Made by a program: the position numbers and the translations under genes. A DNA stretch of 64,000 bases. Source: Treponema sp. OMZ 787. GTDB lineage: Bacteria; Spirochaetota; Spirochaetia; Treponematales; Treponemataceae. How positions within the stretch are numbered: the stretch's first letter is position 1; each line of letters opens with the position of its first letter. The notes below the pieces were generated by a model. It saw only the letters and a list, made by a program, of their open reading frames with translations, ran no database searches and had not been told where the DNA came from. The stretch covers positions 1,302,001 to 1,366,000 of the forward strand of contig NZ_CP051198.1 of the NCBI RefSeq assembly GCF_024181225.1, given 5' to 3'. Below, piece after piece: positions 1 through 5,559 of the stretch.

Positions 1-24
1 TCCACATTTATTACAAAAAGACAT
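1..24 (-). CDS. Start of a zinc-ribbon protein (partial, runs off the window)
   Basis: Only the first eight codons are inside the window. They read MSFCNKCG, which contains a CxxC knuckle typical of the start of a small zinc-ribbon protein. An AAGGAG ribosome-binding site lies about 9 bases upstream of the ATG. The next gene on the same strand (135-419) also has a zinc ribbon, so this may be part of one family of small genes. Nothing more can be said about its function. Confidence 0.6.
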
Positions 25-55
25 ATTATCAAAACTCCTTTGTGTTTAATATCCT

Positions 56-70
56 CTCGGTAATACCGAG
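56..70. promoter_or_regulatory. Perfect 15-base palindrome upstream of the partial zinc-ribbon gene
   Basis: CTCGGTA and TACCGAG flank a single central A. It sits about 30 bases upstream of the ATG at 24, where an operator would lie. Its role is inferred from position only; it could equally be a small RNA hairpin. Confidence 0.35.
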
Positions 71-90
71 AATTTAGTTAAAACTGAATA

Positions 91-126
91 GGACTGTACA
101 AAAAGTAATAGTCTTTTATACAGTCC
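91..126 (-). terminator. Inverted repeat, possible terminator after the 135-419 gene
   Basis: GGACTGTA and TACAGTCC form an 8-bp stem, extended by A-rich and T-rich inner arms. It begins 8 bases after the stop codon of the minus-strand gene at 135. There is no clear run of U after the stem on the minus strand, so it may work poorly or act only as an mRNA-end hairpin. Confidence 0.45.
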
Positions 127-134
127 AATGTTGG

Positions 135-419
135 TCATAGATTATCTATAACATAATTGATAGCAATTTTAAAAGCTTCCTTATCAACTCCTGTTTTACG
201 CATTACCGATTTCAGCGTATTTTCCATAGAGCCTGTTATGATACCTACTGCTATCTGATTTACCTCAACTGTTTGATTATTATTTGTTTGTTGATTATTT
301 ACCGGTGTTCCGCAGTTTGTACAAAATTGGGAACCTGATTCTATTCCTGCACCGCAATTTGTACAAAAAGTTCCATAGGATACCGATGTCTCATCATCAT
401 CTTCAAAAGACATAACCAT
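135..419 (-). CDS. Small double-zinc-ribbon protein of unknown function
   Basis: The product is 94 residues. Near the N terminus two CTNCG knuckles about 14 residues apart form one double zinc ribbon, as in proteins with a DZR-type domain. The rest is a Gln/Asn-rich linker followed by a short helical C-terminal part of about 45 residues. The start is set at the ATG at 419, because an AGGGG sequence precedes it and the upstream gene stops at 431; a longer reading of this frame would overlap that gene. It is 11 bases downstream of the coiled-coil membrane protein gene and probably in the same transcript. I do not recognise a specific function. Confidence 0.7.
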   Translation of the reverse strand: MVMSFEDDDETSVSYGTFCTNCGAGIESGSQFCTNCGTPVNNQQTNNNQTVEVNQIAVGIITGSMENTLKSVMRKTGVDKEAFKIAINYVIDNL

Positions 420-430
420 AGTAATAACCC

Positions 431-1039
431 CTACATTTTTGCTCCAACAGCAAATAGTGCACCGCCTGTAATTCCGCCAAAGAGTAACCCTATAAATATT
501 GAAATTCCTACTGAATCCGGCAATCCTATAATAATGCTTCCGATAACACATACACCAAAAATGCTGCCTGCAATTATCGCCCATTTTTTATAGAATTTCT
601 TGCATTTTGCAAAGGCTTCATCACAATCAGCTTTGATTGTATCATAACGCTTATCATTGCTTCGCTGCAAAACTTTTAATTCTTTTTCCAAACGCTGCTT
701 ATAAGCTTTGTATTTTTTATATCCGTTTTTGGATTTGATACTGTCTTCCATATCTGTAAGAAAGACCGTCATTTCTTTTACAAATTCGCTTTCATCAGTT
801 GAAAATTCGGTATCTCTAATTCCATCAAGTAAGGCTTTAAGCTCGGCGGCCTCTATTCTTTCTTCTTCAGCTGCTGCTCTTTCCTCTTCAGCCCGCAGTG
901 CTCTTCTGATAGCTTTTTCTTGAGCTTCAGCTTGGGCCTCTGCAACTTTTTTTGCTGTTTCAACATCTTTTCTTGACTTTTTGTGTGAATAATCTTCATC
1001 ACCCAACCATCCATTTGTCATGTTACCTAACAAACTCAT
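431..1039 (-). CDS. Coiled-coil protein with two C-terminal membrane segments
   Basis: The 202-residue product has an Ala/Glu/Arg-rich helical stretch (about residues 25-70) that looks like a coiled coil, a charged middle region, and two hydrophobic segments close to the C terminus (about 153-172 and 178-200), the second rich in glycine. This suggests a membrane-anchored protein with a large cytoplasmic helical part. A strong AAGGAG site stands 8 bases before the ATG. It precedes the zinc-ribbon gene with an 11-base gap. I do not recognise the family. Confidence 0.7.
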   Translation of the reverse strand: MSLLGNMTNGWLGDEDYSHKKSRKDVETAKKVAEAQAEAQEKAIRRALRAEEERAAAEEERIEAAELKALLDGIRDTEFSTDESEFVKEMTVFLTDMEDSIKSKNGYKKYKAYKQRLEKELKVLQRSNDKRYDTIKADCDEAFAKCKKFYKKWAIIAGSIFGVCVIGSIIIGLPDSVGISIFIGLLFGGITGGALFAVGAKM

Positions 1040-1070
1040 ATTTTTTCTCCTTAATTTGCGTTTATACCCG

Positions 1071-1116
1071 CCGGTAATTTTAATTTTAATTGCCGGTTAT
1101 TTAAAAAAATAACCGG
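1071..1116 (-). terminator. Competing CCGG hairpins between two minus-strand genes
   Basis: A 10-bp perfect stem (1093-1102 with 1107-1116, loop AAAA) follows the stop codon at 1140. A second arm at 1071 can pair with the same CCGG, so two alternative hairpins are possible. This may be a terminator or an attenuator controlling the gene at 1039. There is no long U tract on the minus strand. Confidence 0.4.
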
Positions 1117-1139
1117 ACTTTGTTTTGACTTTTGTTATG

Positions 1140-1472
1140 CTACTCCATTTTTTCAAGTAATTTGTTTACTTGTTTCGTCGTCATACTGAGACAGATATTG
1201 CCGTTTTCTTCGTTTCGGTTTCGAAATTCTCTTTGAACACCTAGCTGCGTTGTGCTGCCATGGTCTTGCGGTAATTGCTGCCTCAATTTTGCTACTTCAT
1301 CTATATATAACTGCTCCAGATTGTAATAGCTTTTTATTTCTTCAAGATAATTTTTTATCCGTCTACGGTTGCGTTCGTCCCTCTTTGTATTCAGAGTAGC
1401 AAGATATGTCCCCAAAAAGGTTATAAGCGAACCTAGCAGTGTAAAAATGCCGGTAATAATTGCTTCATGCAT
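1140..1472 (-). CDS. Small single-pass membrane protein, unknown
   Basis: The product is 110 residues. Residues about 5-26 form one hydrophobic segment rich in Gly, Leu and Thr, followed at once by a strongly basic stretch (RDERNRRR), so the N terminus probably lies outside and the helical remainder in the cytoplasm. The layout resembles small phage or plasmid membrane proteins, but no family is recognised. The Shine-Dalgarno sequence is weak. It begins 27 bases after the stop of the LRR gene and is probably cotranscribed with it. Confidence 0.6.
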   Translation of the reverse strand: MHEAIITGIFTLLGSLITFLGTYLATLNTKRDERNRRRIKNYLEEIKSYYNLEQLYIDEVAKLRQQLPQDHGSTTQLGVQREFRNRNEENGNICLSMTTKQVNKLLEKME

Positions 1473-1499
1473 ATTGTATTTTCTTCTAAGCGCAACAGC

Positions 1500-2252
1500 T
1501 TAAAACTTTCCCGTATAGCCGGTATCTTTTATTTTTTTGCGTTCTTTTAAGGTTAGTTTTGGGCAATTATTAAAGGCATCACCATCGTATTCGATTTGCT
1601 TTTTAGGCATAGTTACACTTACTAAGTTTTTACACCAACCAAAAGCTGCTTCTCCAATATATTCAACACTTTCAGGGATTGTTATTGACTGTATATTGTT
1701 ACACATATAAAAAGCACGAAATCCTATTTTTTTTAATTTTTTAGGAAAGACAATAGATTTTATGCCTGTTTTTGTATCGCTTCCTATTTCGATAAAAGAA
1801 GTGTAGCCAATTTCTTCCAGATTTTCAGGTAATACCAATTCTGTTAAATTAACAGCACCCGCAAATAGACTGTCGCCTATTATCTTTAGGTTTTTTGGAA
1901 GAACAAGTTTTTTTAATTTCTTATTTGCTATACTTTCGGATTCTCCCTCCGCAAATTCTATAAATGTTACCGAATCGGGAAAGATAAGCGAAGTTATTGG
2001 CGCAAAATTAAAATTATGGATCATTTGTAATTTAAGCCCTACTACCGGCATATCTTCAATCTTTGAGGGGATTACAACATCGCCGCCCTTACCTAAGTAA
2101 GCTTGAATTACAATGCCGTCTCCTGCTTCGTTTAAGTCATACTTAAAGTCGGATGCAGGGCTTGCCTTTTGTGCAAACAAGCTTCCCATACCCAATACAC
2201 TCATTAAAAAAATGAGAGATACAACACGCGAAACAATTTTTTTCTGTTTCAT
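1500..2252 (-). CDS. BspA-like leucine-rich-repeat surface or secreted protein
   Basis: The 250-residue product starts with a signal peptide (basic start, hydrophobic core, cleavage probably after LFAQ-A near residue 28). From about residue 60 to 230 it carries LRR_5 (BspA-type) repeats of about 23 residues, visible as recurring units such as LPENLEEIG, IPESVEYIGEAAFGWC and LKKIGFRAF. In oral bacteria such proteins bind host proteins or other bacteria. AGGAG lies 7 bases before the ATG. Upstream is a 437-base stretch holding a promoter, a C10 tract and an ORF whose +1 frame ends by overlapping this start codon as ATGA. A small hairpin (2267-2287) sits just before the ribosome-binding site. 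Confidence 0.85.
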   Translation of the reverse strand: MKQKKIVSRVVSLIFLMSVLGMGSLFAQKASPASDFKYDLNEAGDGIVIQAYLGKGGDVVIPSKIEDMPVVGLKLQMIHNFNFAPITSLIFPDSVTFIEFAEGESESIANKKLKKLVLPKNLKIIGDSLFAGAVNLTELVLPENLEEIGYTSFIEIGSDTKTGIKSIVFPKKLKKIGFRAFYMCNNIQSITIPESVEYIGEAAFGWCKNLVSVTMPKKQIEYDGDAFNNCPKLTLKERKKIKDTGYTGKF

Positions 2253-2493
2253 CTAAAACTCCTTTTGCAGTTTCCTTTTTGAACTGCGAAATTTAATTTA
2301 TTTAAACAAGGTTTTGTGTAATTTTTTGTACATTTATCTTTATAAAAAAAGCCGTACAAAAAGCACAAGTTCTTGTAAAAACCGAATAAAGAGGAAAACA
2401 TAATATAAAAGGAAATTTTTAAAAGTTTAAAATAAAATTTATTTTGAATAGTATAATCTAAGTATAAAAATCTATCTATTAGAGATATTAGAA

Positions 2494-2613
2494 CTAATGG
2501 AGAAAGTGGGGGGGGGGTAAACTTAGGCTAACATTTTTCTCAATGGCCTCATCCGCTAAATTTGAATTTTGAGAAAAATTAAATTGGAAACACTTCAAAA
2601 TTAGTTTTACCAT
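2494..2613 (-). CDS. Short ORF with an in-frame C10 tract; candidate phase-variable leader of the LRR gene
   Basis: As sequenced the frame runs 39 codons from the ATG at 2613 and stops just after a run of ten C. If the tract gained one C, the frame would continue without a stop to a TGA at 2251-2249, which overlaps the LRR gene's ATG (ATGA), giving 121 residues. That continuation has no stop over about 85 AT-rich codons, which is unlikely by chance. The hypothetical longer product has a hydrophobic, Phe-rich middle. The ATG is one base from the predicted transcription start and has no Shine-Dalgarno site. Coding status is inference; the +1 frame could still be chance. Confidence 0.4.
   Translation of the reverse strand: MVKLILKCFQFNFSQNSNLADEAIEKNVSLSLPPPHFLH
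2508..2517. repeat. Homopolymeric G10/C10 tract
   Basis: Ten consecutive G on the + strand (C on the coding strand), the only such long G/C run noticed in this AT-rich window. Tracts of this kind change length by slipped-strand replication, and in Treponema pallidum poly-G tracts upstream of tpr genes are known to vary expression. Here it lies inside the short ORF upstream of the LRR surface protein. Confidence 0.85.
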
Positions 2614-2620
2614 AGGCATA

Positions 2621-2649
2621 ATACTAGTGTATAAAGTGTAATTTGTCAA
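2621..2649 (-). promoter_or_regulatory. Sigma-70 promoter for the C10 ORF and probably the LRR gene
   Basis: TTGACA (2644-2649), 17-base spacer, TAGTAT (2621-2626). The expected start of transcription, 2614, is one base before the ATG at 2613. The spacer holds two direct AGTGTA repeats nine bases apart, which could be a binding site. Confidence 0.6.
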
Positions 2650-2689
2650 GTCTTGAATTTGAGAATTTTGAGGGGAAGTTTTTTATATC

Positions 2690-3088
2690 TTAAAAATTTA
2701 TAAATTTATAGTCAAATATTTTTTGCAATTTTGCTATTGTTTTTAGAGTCGGATTTGTTTTTTTAGGGTTCTCTAAATTCTGATATTGCTGATATGATAT
2801 ATTTAGTTTATCGGCTACTTCAATTTGTGTTTTATTTCCTCGGTTTTTACGCAGCATAATAGCAAATGCAATATTAGGTTCAACTTCAACAGCATATTCA
2901 GAAATAAAATTAGGAAGAGCTATTTTTATTCCACGTGATGTTTCACTTTCTAAAACTCCGTTTAATGCTTCTCCTGCCATTTCTAAGGCTTCTTTTTTTG
3001 TATTCCCAAAAGTAAAGACATGCGGCAGATCAGGAAAAGCAACATAATAAACTCCGTCTTCTTTTTTTAATGTACAGTAGTATTTCAT
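2690..3088 (-). CDS. hicB: HicB antitoxin with C-terminal helix-turn-helix domain
   Basis: This 132-residue product has the HicB partial RNase-H-like fold at the N terminus (residues about 1-65, with the motif FPDLPHVFTFGNTKKEA) and an XRE-type helix-turn-helix at about 75-125 (KTQIEVADKLNISYQQYQNLE). It is expected to bind and neutralise HicA and to repress the operon. The start is set at the ATG at 3088, 5 bases after AAGGAG; in-frame ATG at 3091 and GTG at 3094 are alternatives that would overlap hicA. The palindrome in the hicA promoter is a likely operator. Confidence 0.85.
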   Translation of the reverse strand: MKYYCTLKKEDGVYYVAFPDLPHVFTFGNTKKEALEMAGEALNGVLESETSRGIKIALPNFISEYAVEVEPNIAFAIMLRKNRGNKTQIEVADKLNISYQQYQNLENPKKTNPTLKTIAKLQKIFDYKFINF

Positions 3089-3090
3089 CA

Positions 3091-3273
3091 TCACTCCTTA
3101 ATTCCGGCAAGGCGGAAAATATTTTTTACGGTACCTATAGGTAAGTCTTTGTTTCCATGAACAGGCACAGGAATAGTTTTGTCGTCTTTAATGAAGATAT
3201 GATGTGACCCTTTTATTCTATCAATAGTCCATCCATTTTTCTTTAATATTTTGGTTATTTCTTTACCTGTCAT
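3091..3273 (-). CDS. hicA: HicA toxin, mRNA interferase
   Basis: The 60-residue protein fits the usual HicA length. It has the double-stranded-RNA-binding-like fold signature: start MTGKEITKILKKNGW, the catalytic histidine in KGSHHIF, and the C-terminal PVHGNKDLPIGTVKNI. HicA proteins cleave mRNA and stop translation until HicB binds them. The start at 3273 is chosen because a consensus promoter places +1 exactly on this A; the longer reading (five more residues) would begin inside the -10 element. It has no Shine-Dalgarno sequence. Its stop precedes or overlaps the hicB start. Confidence 0.88.
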   Translation of the reverse strand: MTGKEITKILKKNGWTIDRIKGSHHIFIKDDKTIPVPVHGNKDLPIGTVKNIFRLAGIKE

Positions 3274-3279
3274 ATTTAA

Positions 3280-3308
3280 ATAATACAATATATAAGTTGT
3301 ATTGTCAA
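3280..3308 (-). promoter_or_regulatory. hicAB promoter with palindromic operator; leaderless start
   Basis: TTGACA (3303-3308), 17-base spacer, TATTAT (3280-3285), giving +1 at 3273, the A of the hicA ATG. Inverted arms AATACAA (3282-3288) and TTGTATT (3297-3303) lie across the spacer and touch both core elements, as expected for autorepression by the HicB helix-turn-helix. Confidence 0.7.
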
Positions 3309-3404
3309 GATATGAGAATAAGTTTTTTATGTTTCGAAATTAAGATTAGAGTTTAGAAATCTAAATAAAAAATAACCCATTAAAATTAAATTAAGCACCC
3401 GCAA

Positions 3405-3596
3405 TTACATATCATATTCTTCAGGTTTGATGTCCGGAGCTCTATCCAAAACGGATAAAAACTTTTCTTTAGAGCCTTTTTTTGCTCGTTTTTTAAGATA
3501 GTTTTCGGTTTGTAGTGCTGTCAATTTTTCGCCTATTGCAGCCGTTATAAACTGATTGATTGAAATGTTATCGAATTTGGAAACTTCTTTTACCAT
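3405..3596 (-). CDS. Ribbon-helix-helix antitoxin-like protein lacking the N-terminal strand
   Basis: The 63-residue product matches helices of HicB/CopG-type antitoxins: SINQFITAAIGEKL is the second helix of a ribbon-helix-helix, followed by a basic linker and a DRAPDIKPEEYD tail. Relatives usually start with a DNA-contacting strand of about ten residues (of the kind LTIRLP), which is absent here; an in-frame stop lies four codons upstream, so no extension is possible. It has its own near-consensus promoter with a palindrome and a leader of 1-2 bases. No toxin gene adjoins it. It is either a remnant or a protein that works only through protein contacts. Confidence 0.6.
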   Translation of the reverse strand: MVKEVSKFDNISINQFITAAIGEKLTALQTENYLKKRAKKGSKEKFLSVLDRAPDIKPEEYDM

Positions 3597-3604
3597 TGTA
3601 TGGT

Positions 3605-3633
3605 ATCATATATGATGCTTATTTCTTTGTCAA
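3605..3633 (-). promoter_or_regulatory. Promoter with palindrome for the truncated RHH gene
   Basis: TTGACA (3628-3633), 17-base spacer, TATGAT (3605-3610); +1 is expected at 3598-3597, one or two bases before the ATG. The 12-base perfect palindrome ATCATATATGAT (3605-3616) covers the -10 element and is a probable operator. Confidence 0.65.
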
Positions 3634-3700
3634 TCTACTTTGTTTAATACCTGCATATTTTTTGCAATTTAGCCAACAAGATAAACTCCACAAAAAACGA

Positions 3701-3730
3701 TTGACAATACGTGTTAATACGTGCTATAAT
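3701..3730 (+). promoter_or_regulatory. Promoter with AATACGTG direct repeats for the solitary hicB
   Basis: TTGACA (3701-3706), 18-base spacer, TATAAT (3725-3730). Two copies of AATACGTG (3706-3713 and 3716-3723) ten bases apart fill the spacer, so a dimer would meet both on one face of the helix. They are probably the operator of the downstream ribbon-helix-helix HicB. Confidence 0.65.
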
Positions 3731-3746
3731 GCCCTTGCAGGCAAAA

Positions 3747-4139
3747 ATGAAATATACATATCCTGTTATTTTTGAAAACGATGACGGAAAAATAGGGGTT
3801 AGAGTTCCTGATCTTTCCGGCTGTTTTACATTCGGGGACACAGTAGCTGAAGCTATAGAAATGGCAGAGGATGCCATAGCTATGATGCTCGTCCATTATG
3901 AAGATAATAATCAAGCAATACCGAATCCCAGCAATATATCTGAAGTAAAAGTAAAAGACGGATTTGTAAACTATGTTATAGCCGATACGGATAAATGGCG
4001 CAGGCAGTTCTCCGAAAAATCGGTGAAAAAAACGGTTACACTTCCTGCATGGTTAAATTACAGGGCCGAAAATGCCAATCTGAATTTCTCTCAAGAGTTG
4101 CAAAACGCTCTTAAAGCAAAATTGCAGGTTGGGGTGTAG
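3747..4139 (+). CDS. hicB: Solitary HicB-type antitoxin with ribbon-helix-helix domain
   Basis: The 130-residue product has the HicB N-terminal domain (residues 1-70, with VPDLSGCFTFGDTVAEAIEMAEDA) and a C-terminal ribbon-helix-helix (about 98-128, KKTVTLPAWLNYRAENANLNFSQ). The start at 3747 follows a predicted leader of about 10 bases containing a weak AGG; earlier in-frame starts fall inside or before the promoter. No hicA lies on either side: the nearest genes are a diverging RHH remnant and a converging alkD. It may silence a HicA elsewhere, or act alone as a regulator. It differs from the 2690-3088 HicB, which uses a helix-turn-helix. Confidence 0.8.
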   Translation: MKYTYPVIFENDDGKIGVRVPDLSGCFTFGDTVAEAIEMAEDAIAMMLVHYEDNNQAIPNPSNISEVKVKDGFVNYVIADTDKWRRQFSEKSVKKTVTLPAWLNYRAENANLNFSQELQNALKAKLQVGV

Positions 4140-4184
4140 CCGAAGAAAAAGTTTATTTAACCGCAAGAGGAATCAAAATAATTT

Positions 4185-4889
4185 TTATTGTGTCTTCACC
4201 TTCATTCCTCTTAAAAGCTCTTTTACTTCCTTCGGAATGCGGTAGCTTTCGATGGCTTTTTGGATAGCCTTGTTGTGGGTGAATGTATCAAGCTTTTTGT
4301 TTTCGATGTAGGGGAGGGCTGTTTTATATTGCTTGATGAGAGCAAAGCTAAAATACCAAGCTATCATCATGTTTACATAGTACTCGTCTGATCTGATTTT
4401 TGAAACAAGCTCCAACATTTCAGGTTTAAAATATTCATCGAGATAATTAGATAATAAAAGTCCGATAGCGTATCTGACGGTATATGTATGCTTCGATCTT
4501 ATCCATACCAAAATTTTTTTGTAAATTTCTTCATGGTGTTTTTTAAATATCTTAGGAGAAAAGCTGTCGCAGGTTGCCCAGTTGTCGATGTAGGGCAAAA
4601 ACTTTTCAGTCTCTTTTACGGCTTCATTAAAATCTTTTATGTTTTCGATAAAAAAGCCGTGAAGGTTGTTTTCTTCAAAATACTTGTGCGGCACATCATT
4701 CATAAAGTCCGAAACTTGTTCCGGCTCAGCCTTAAAAAACTCTTTTGCAAATTTACGCAGAACGGGAGTTCTGATGCCTATCATCGTATTTTCATCAATA
4801 TTGGGAATCAGCTTTTTATTGAAGTTTTTGTACTTTTTATCTTCAAAGGAAAAAAGTTTGGTTTGGATTAGTGTTTGTTTTGTTTTCAT
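4185..4889 (-). CDS. AlkD-like DNA alkylation repair protein
   Basis: The 234-residue protein is built of HEAT-like helical repeats as in the AlkD/AlkC glycosylase superfamily, which removes N3- and N7-alkylpurines. Features seen are IGIRTPVLRKFAKE near residues 37-50, the active-site-like stretch DNWATCDSF (Trp and Asp four residues apart, as in the known AlkD active site) near 103-111, and a later Trp in MIAWYFSF. The length matches the family. The ATG lies one base from the predicted transcription start with no ribosome-binding site. It stands alone inside the toxin-antitoxin island. Confidence 0.85.
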   Translation of the reverse strand: MKTKQTLIQTKLFSFEDKKYKNFNKKLIPNIDENTMIGIRTPVLRKFAKEFFKAEPEQVSDFMNDVPHKYFEENNLHGFFIENIKDFNEAVKETEKFLPYIDNWATCDSFSPKIFKKHHEEIYKKILVWIRSKHTYTVRYAIGLLLSNYLDEYFKPEMLELVSKIRSDEYYVNMMIAWYFSFALIKQYKTALPYIENKKLDTFTHNKAIQKAIESYRIPKEVKELLRGMKVKTQ

Positions 4890-4896
4890 CGAAGCT

Positions 4897-4925
4897 ATTA
4901 TACCGCTTTTTTTAATTTTTGTCGA
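4897..4925 (-). promoter_or_regulatory. Promoter of the alkD-like gene, leaderless
   Basis: TCGACA (4920-4925), 17-base spacer, TATAAT (4897-4902); +1 is expected at 4890, one base before the ATG at 4889. Confidence 0.6.
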
Positions 4926-4941
4926 GGAGAATAGGCCGGAC

Positions 4942-4970
4942 TTGACAAAATACTATTTTGTATATACAAT
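4942..4970 (+). promoter_or_regulatory. brnTA promoter with palindrome over the -10; leaderless
   Basis: TTGACA (4942-4947), 17-base spacer, TACAAT (4965-4970). The ATG at 4976 falls on the predicted +1 within one base. The perfect palindrome TTGTATATACAA (4958-4969) overlaps the -10 and is the likely BrnA operator. Confidence 0.7.
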
Positions 4971-4975
4971 AAAGC

Positions 4976-5278
4976 ATGGTTAGAGATTGTTTTGAATGGG
5001 ATACTACTAAAAATGATAATAATAAAAGGAAACATGGTGTTTCTTTTGAAGATGCTATCTTAATTTTTGATGATCCCTATTTGCTTGAAAAATATGATTC
5101 AAAACATTCCGAATATGAAGATAGATTTTTAGCAATTGGTTCTATATGTGGTCTGGTGCTTATAGCTGTAGCATATACGGATAGGGCCGGTATAACAAGG
5201 ATTATATCTGCAAGATCTGCAACTAAGGCAGAAAAGGAATTATACTATGATAAAATCAATGAATATTACGGAAGCTAA
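4976..5278 (+). CDS. brnT: BrnT ribonuclease toxin
   Basis: This 100-residue protein shows the BrnT family pattern: FEWDTTKNDNNKRKHGVSFEDA at the N terminus, then DDRFLAIG-like strand (EDRFLAIGSICG) and TRIISARSATKAEKELY near the C terminus, holding the Arg and His/Glu residues typical of this RelE-like RNase fold. BrnT toxins cleave mRNA and are held inactive by BrnA. brnA overlaps its end by 32 bases, the usual toxin-first order. There is no Shine-Dalgarno sequence; the promoter places +1 at or next to the ATG. Confidence 0.88.
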   Translation: MVRDCFEWDTTKNDNNKRKHGVSFEDAILIFDDPYLLEKYDSKHSEYEDRFLAIGSICGLVLIAVAYTDRAGITRIISARSATKAEKELYYDKINEYYGS

Positions 5279-5531
5279 GAAAAACTTAACAAAAGAAAAG
5301 ATTGAAGAATTAAAAGCTTTAAATGATAGGCCGATAGATACTTCAGACATTCCTGAACTAACAAAAGCTGATTTTTTGGAAATGTACCGCCCTGTTAAAA
5401 AGCCTTTATCAATAAGACTTGATTCCGATATTATTGCTTGGCTTAAATCATACGGAAAAGGTTACCAAAGCCGTATAAATACTATTTTAAGACAAGCTAT
5501 GAATACCGATAAAAAAGCAAATGTTTTTTAA
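5247..5531 (+). CDS. brnA: BrnA antitoxin
   Basis: The 94-residue product has the BrnA signature: an acidic, toxin-binding middle (DIPELTKADFLEMYRP) followed by a ribbon-helix-helix (KKPLSIRLDSDIIAWLKSYGKGYQSRINTILRQAM). It neutralises BrnT and represses the operon. The first ATG at 5247 is 8 bases after GGAA; a second ATG at 5259 begins the more typical MNITEAKK start. It overlaps brnT, so translation is probably coupled. Confidence 0.88.
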   Translation: MIKSMNITEAKKNLTKEKIEELKALNDRPIDTSDIPELTKADFLEMYRPVKKPLSIRLDSDIIAWLKSYGKGYQSRINTILRQAMNTDKKANVF

Positions 5532-5559
5532 CGATTAATATTATACTGAGAGGTTTTAT

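Noticed and set aside
420-584. Longer start for the zinc-ribbon gene, giving 149 residues
   Set aside because: The extra part is the opposite-frame reading of the coiled-coil gene end; an AGGGG site and the gap after 431 support the start at 419.
3747-4139. Split HicA fused to or beside the solitary HicB
   Set aside because: No GSHH-type sequence occurs in either strand within the flanking gaps (3597-3746, 4140-4184).
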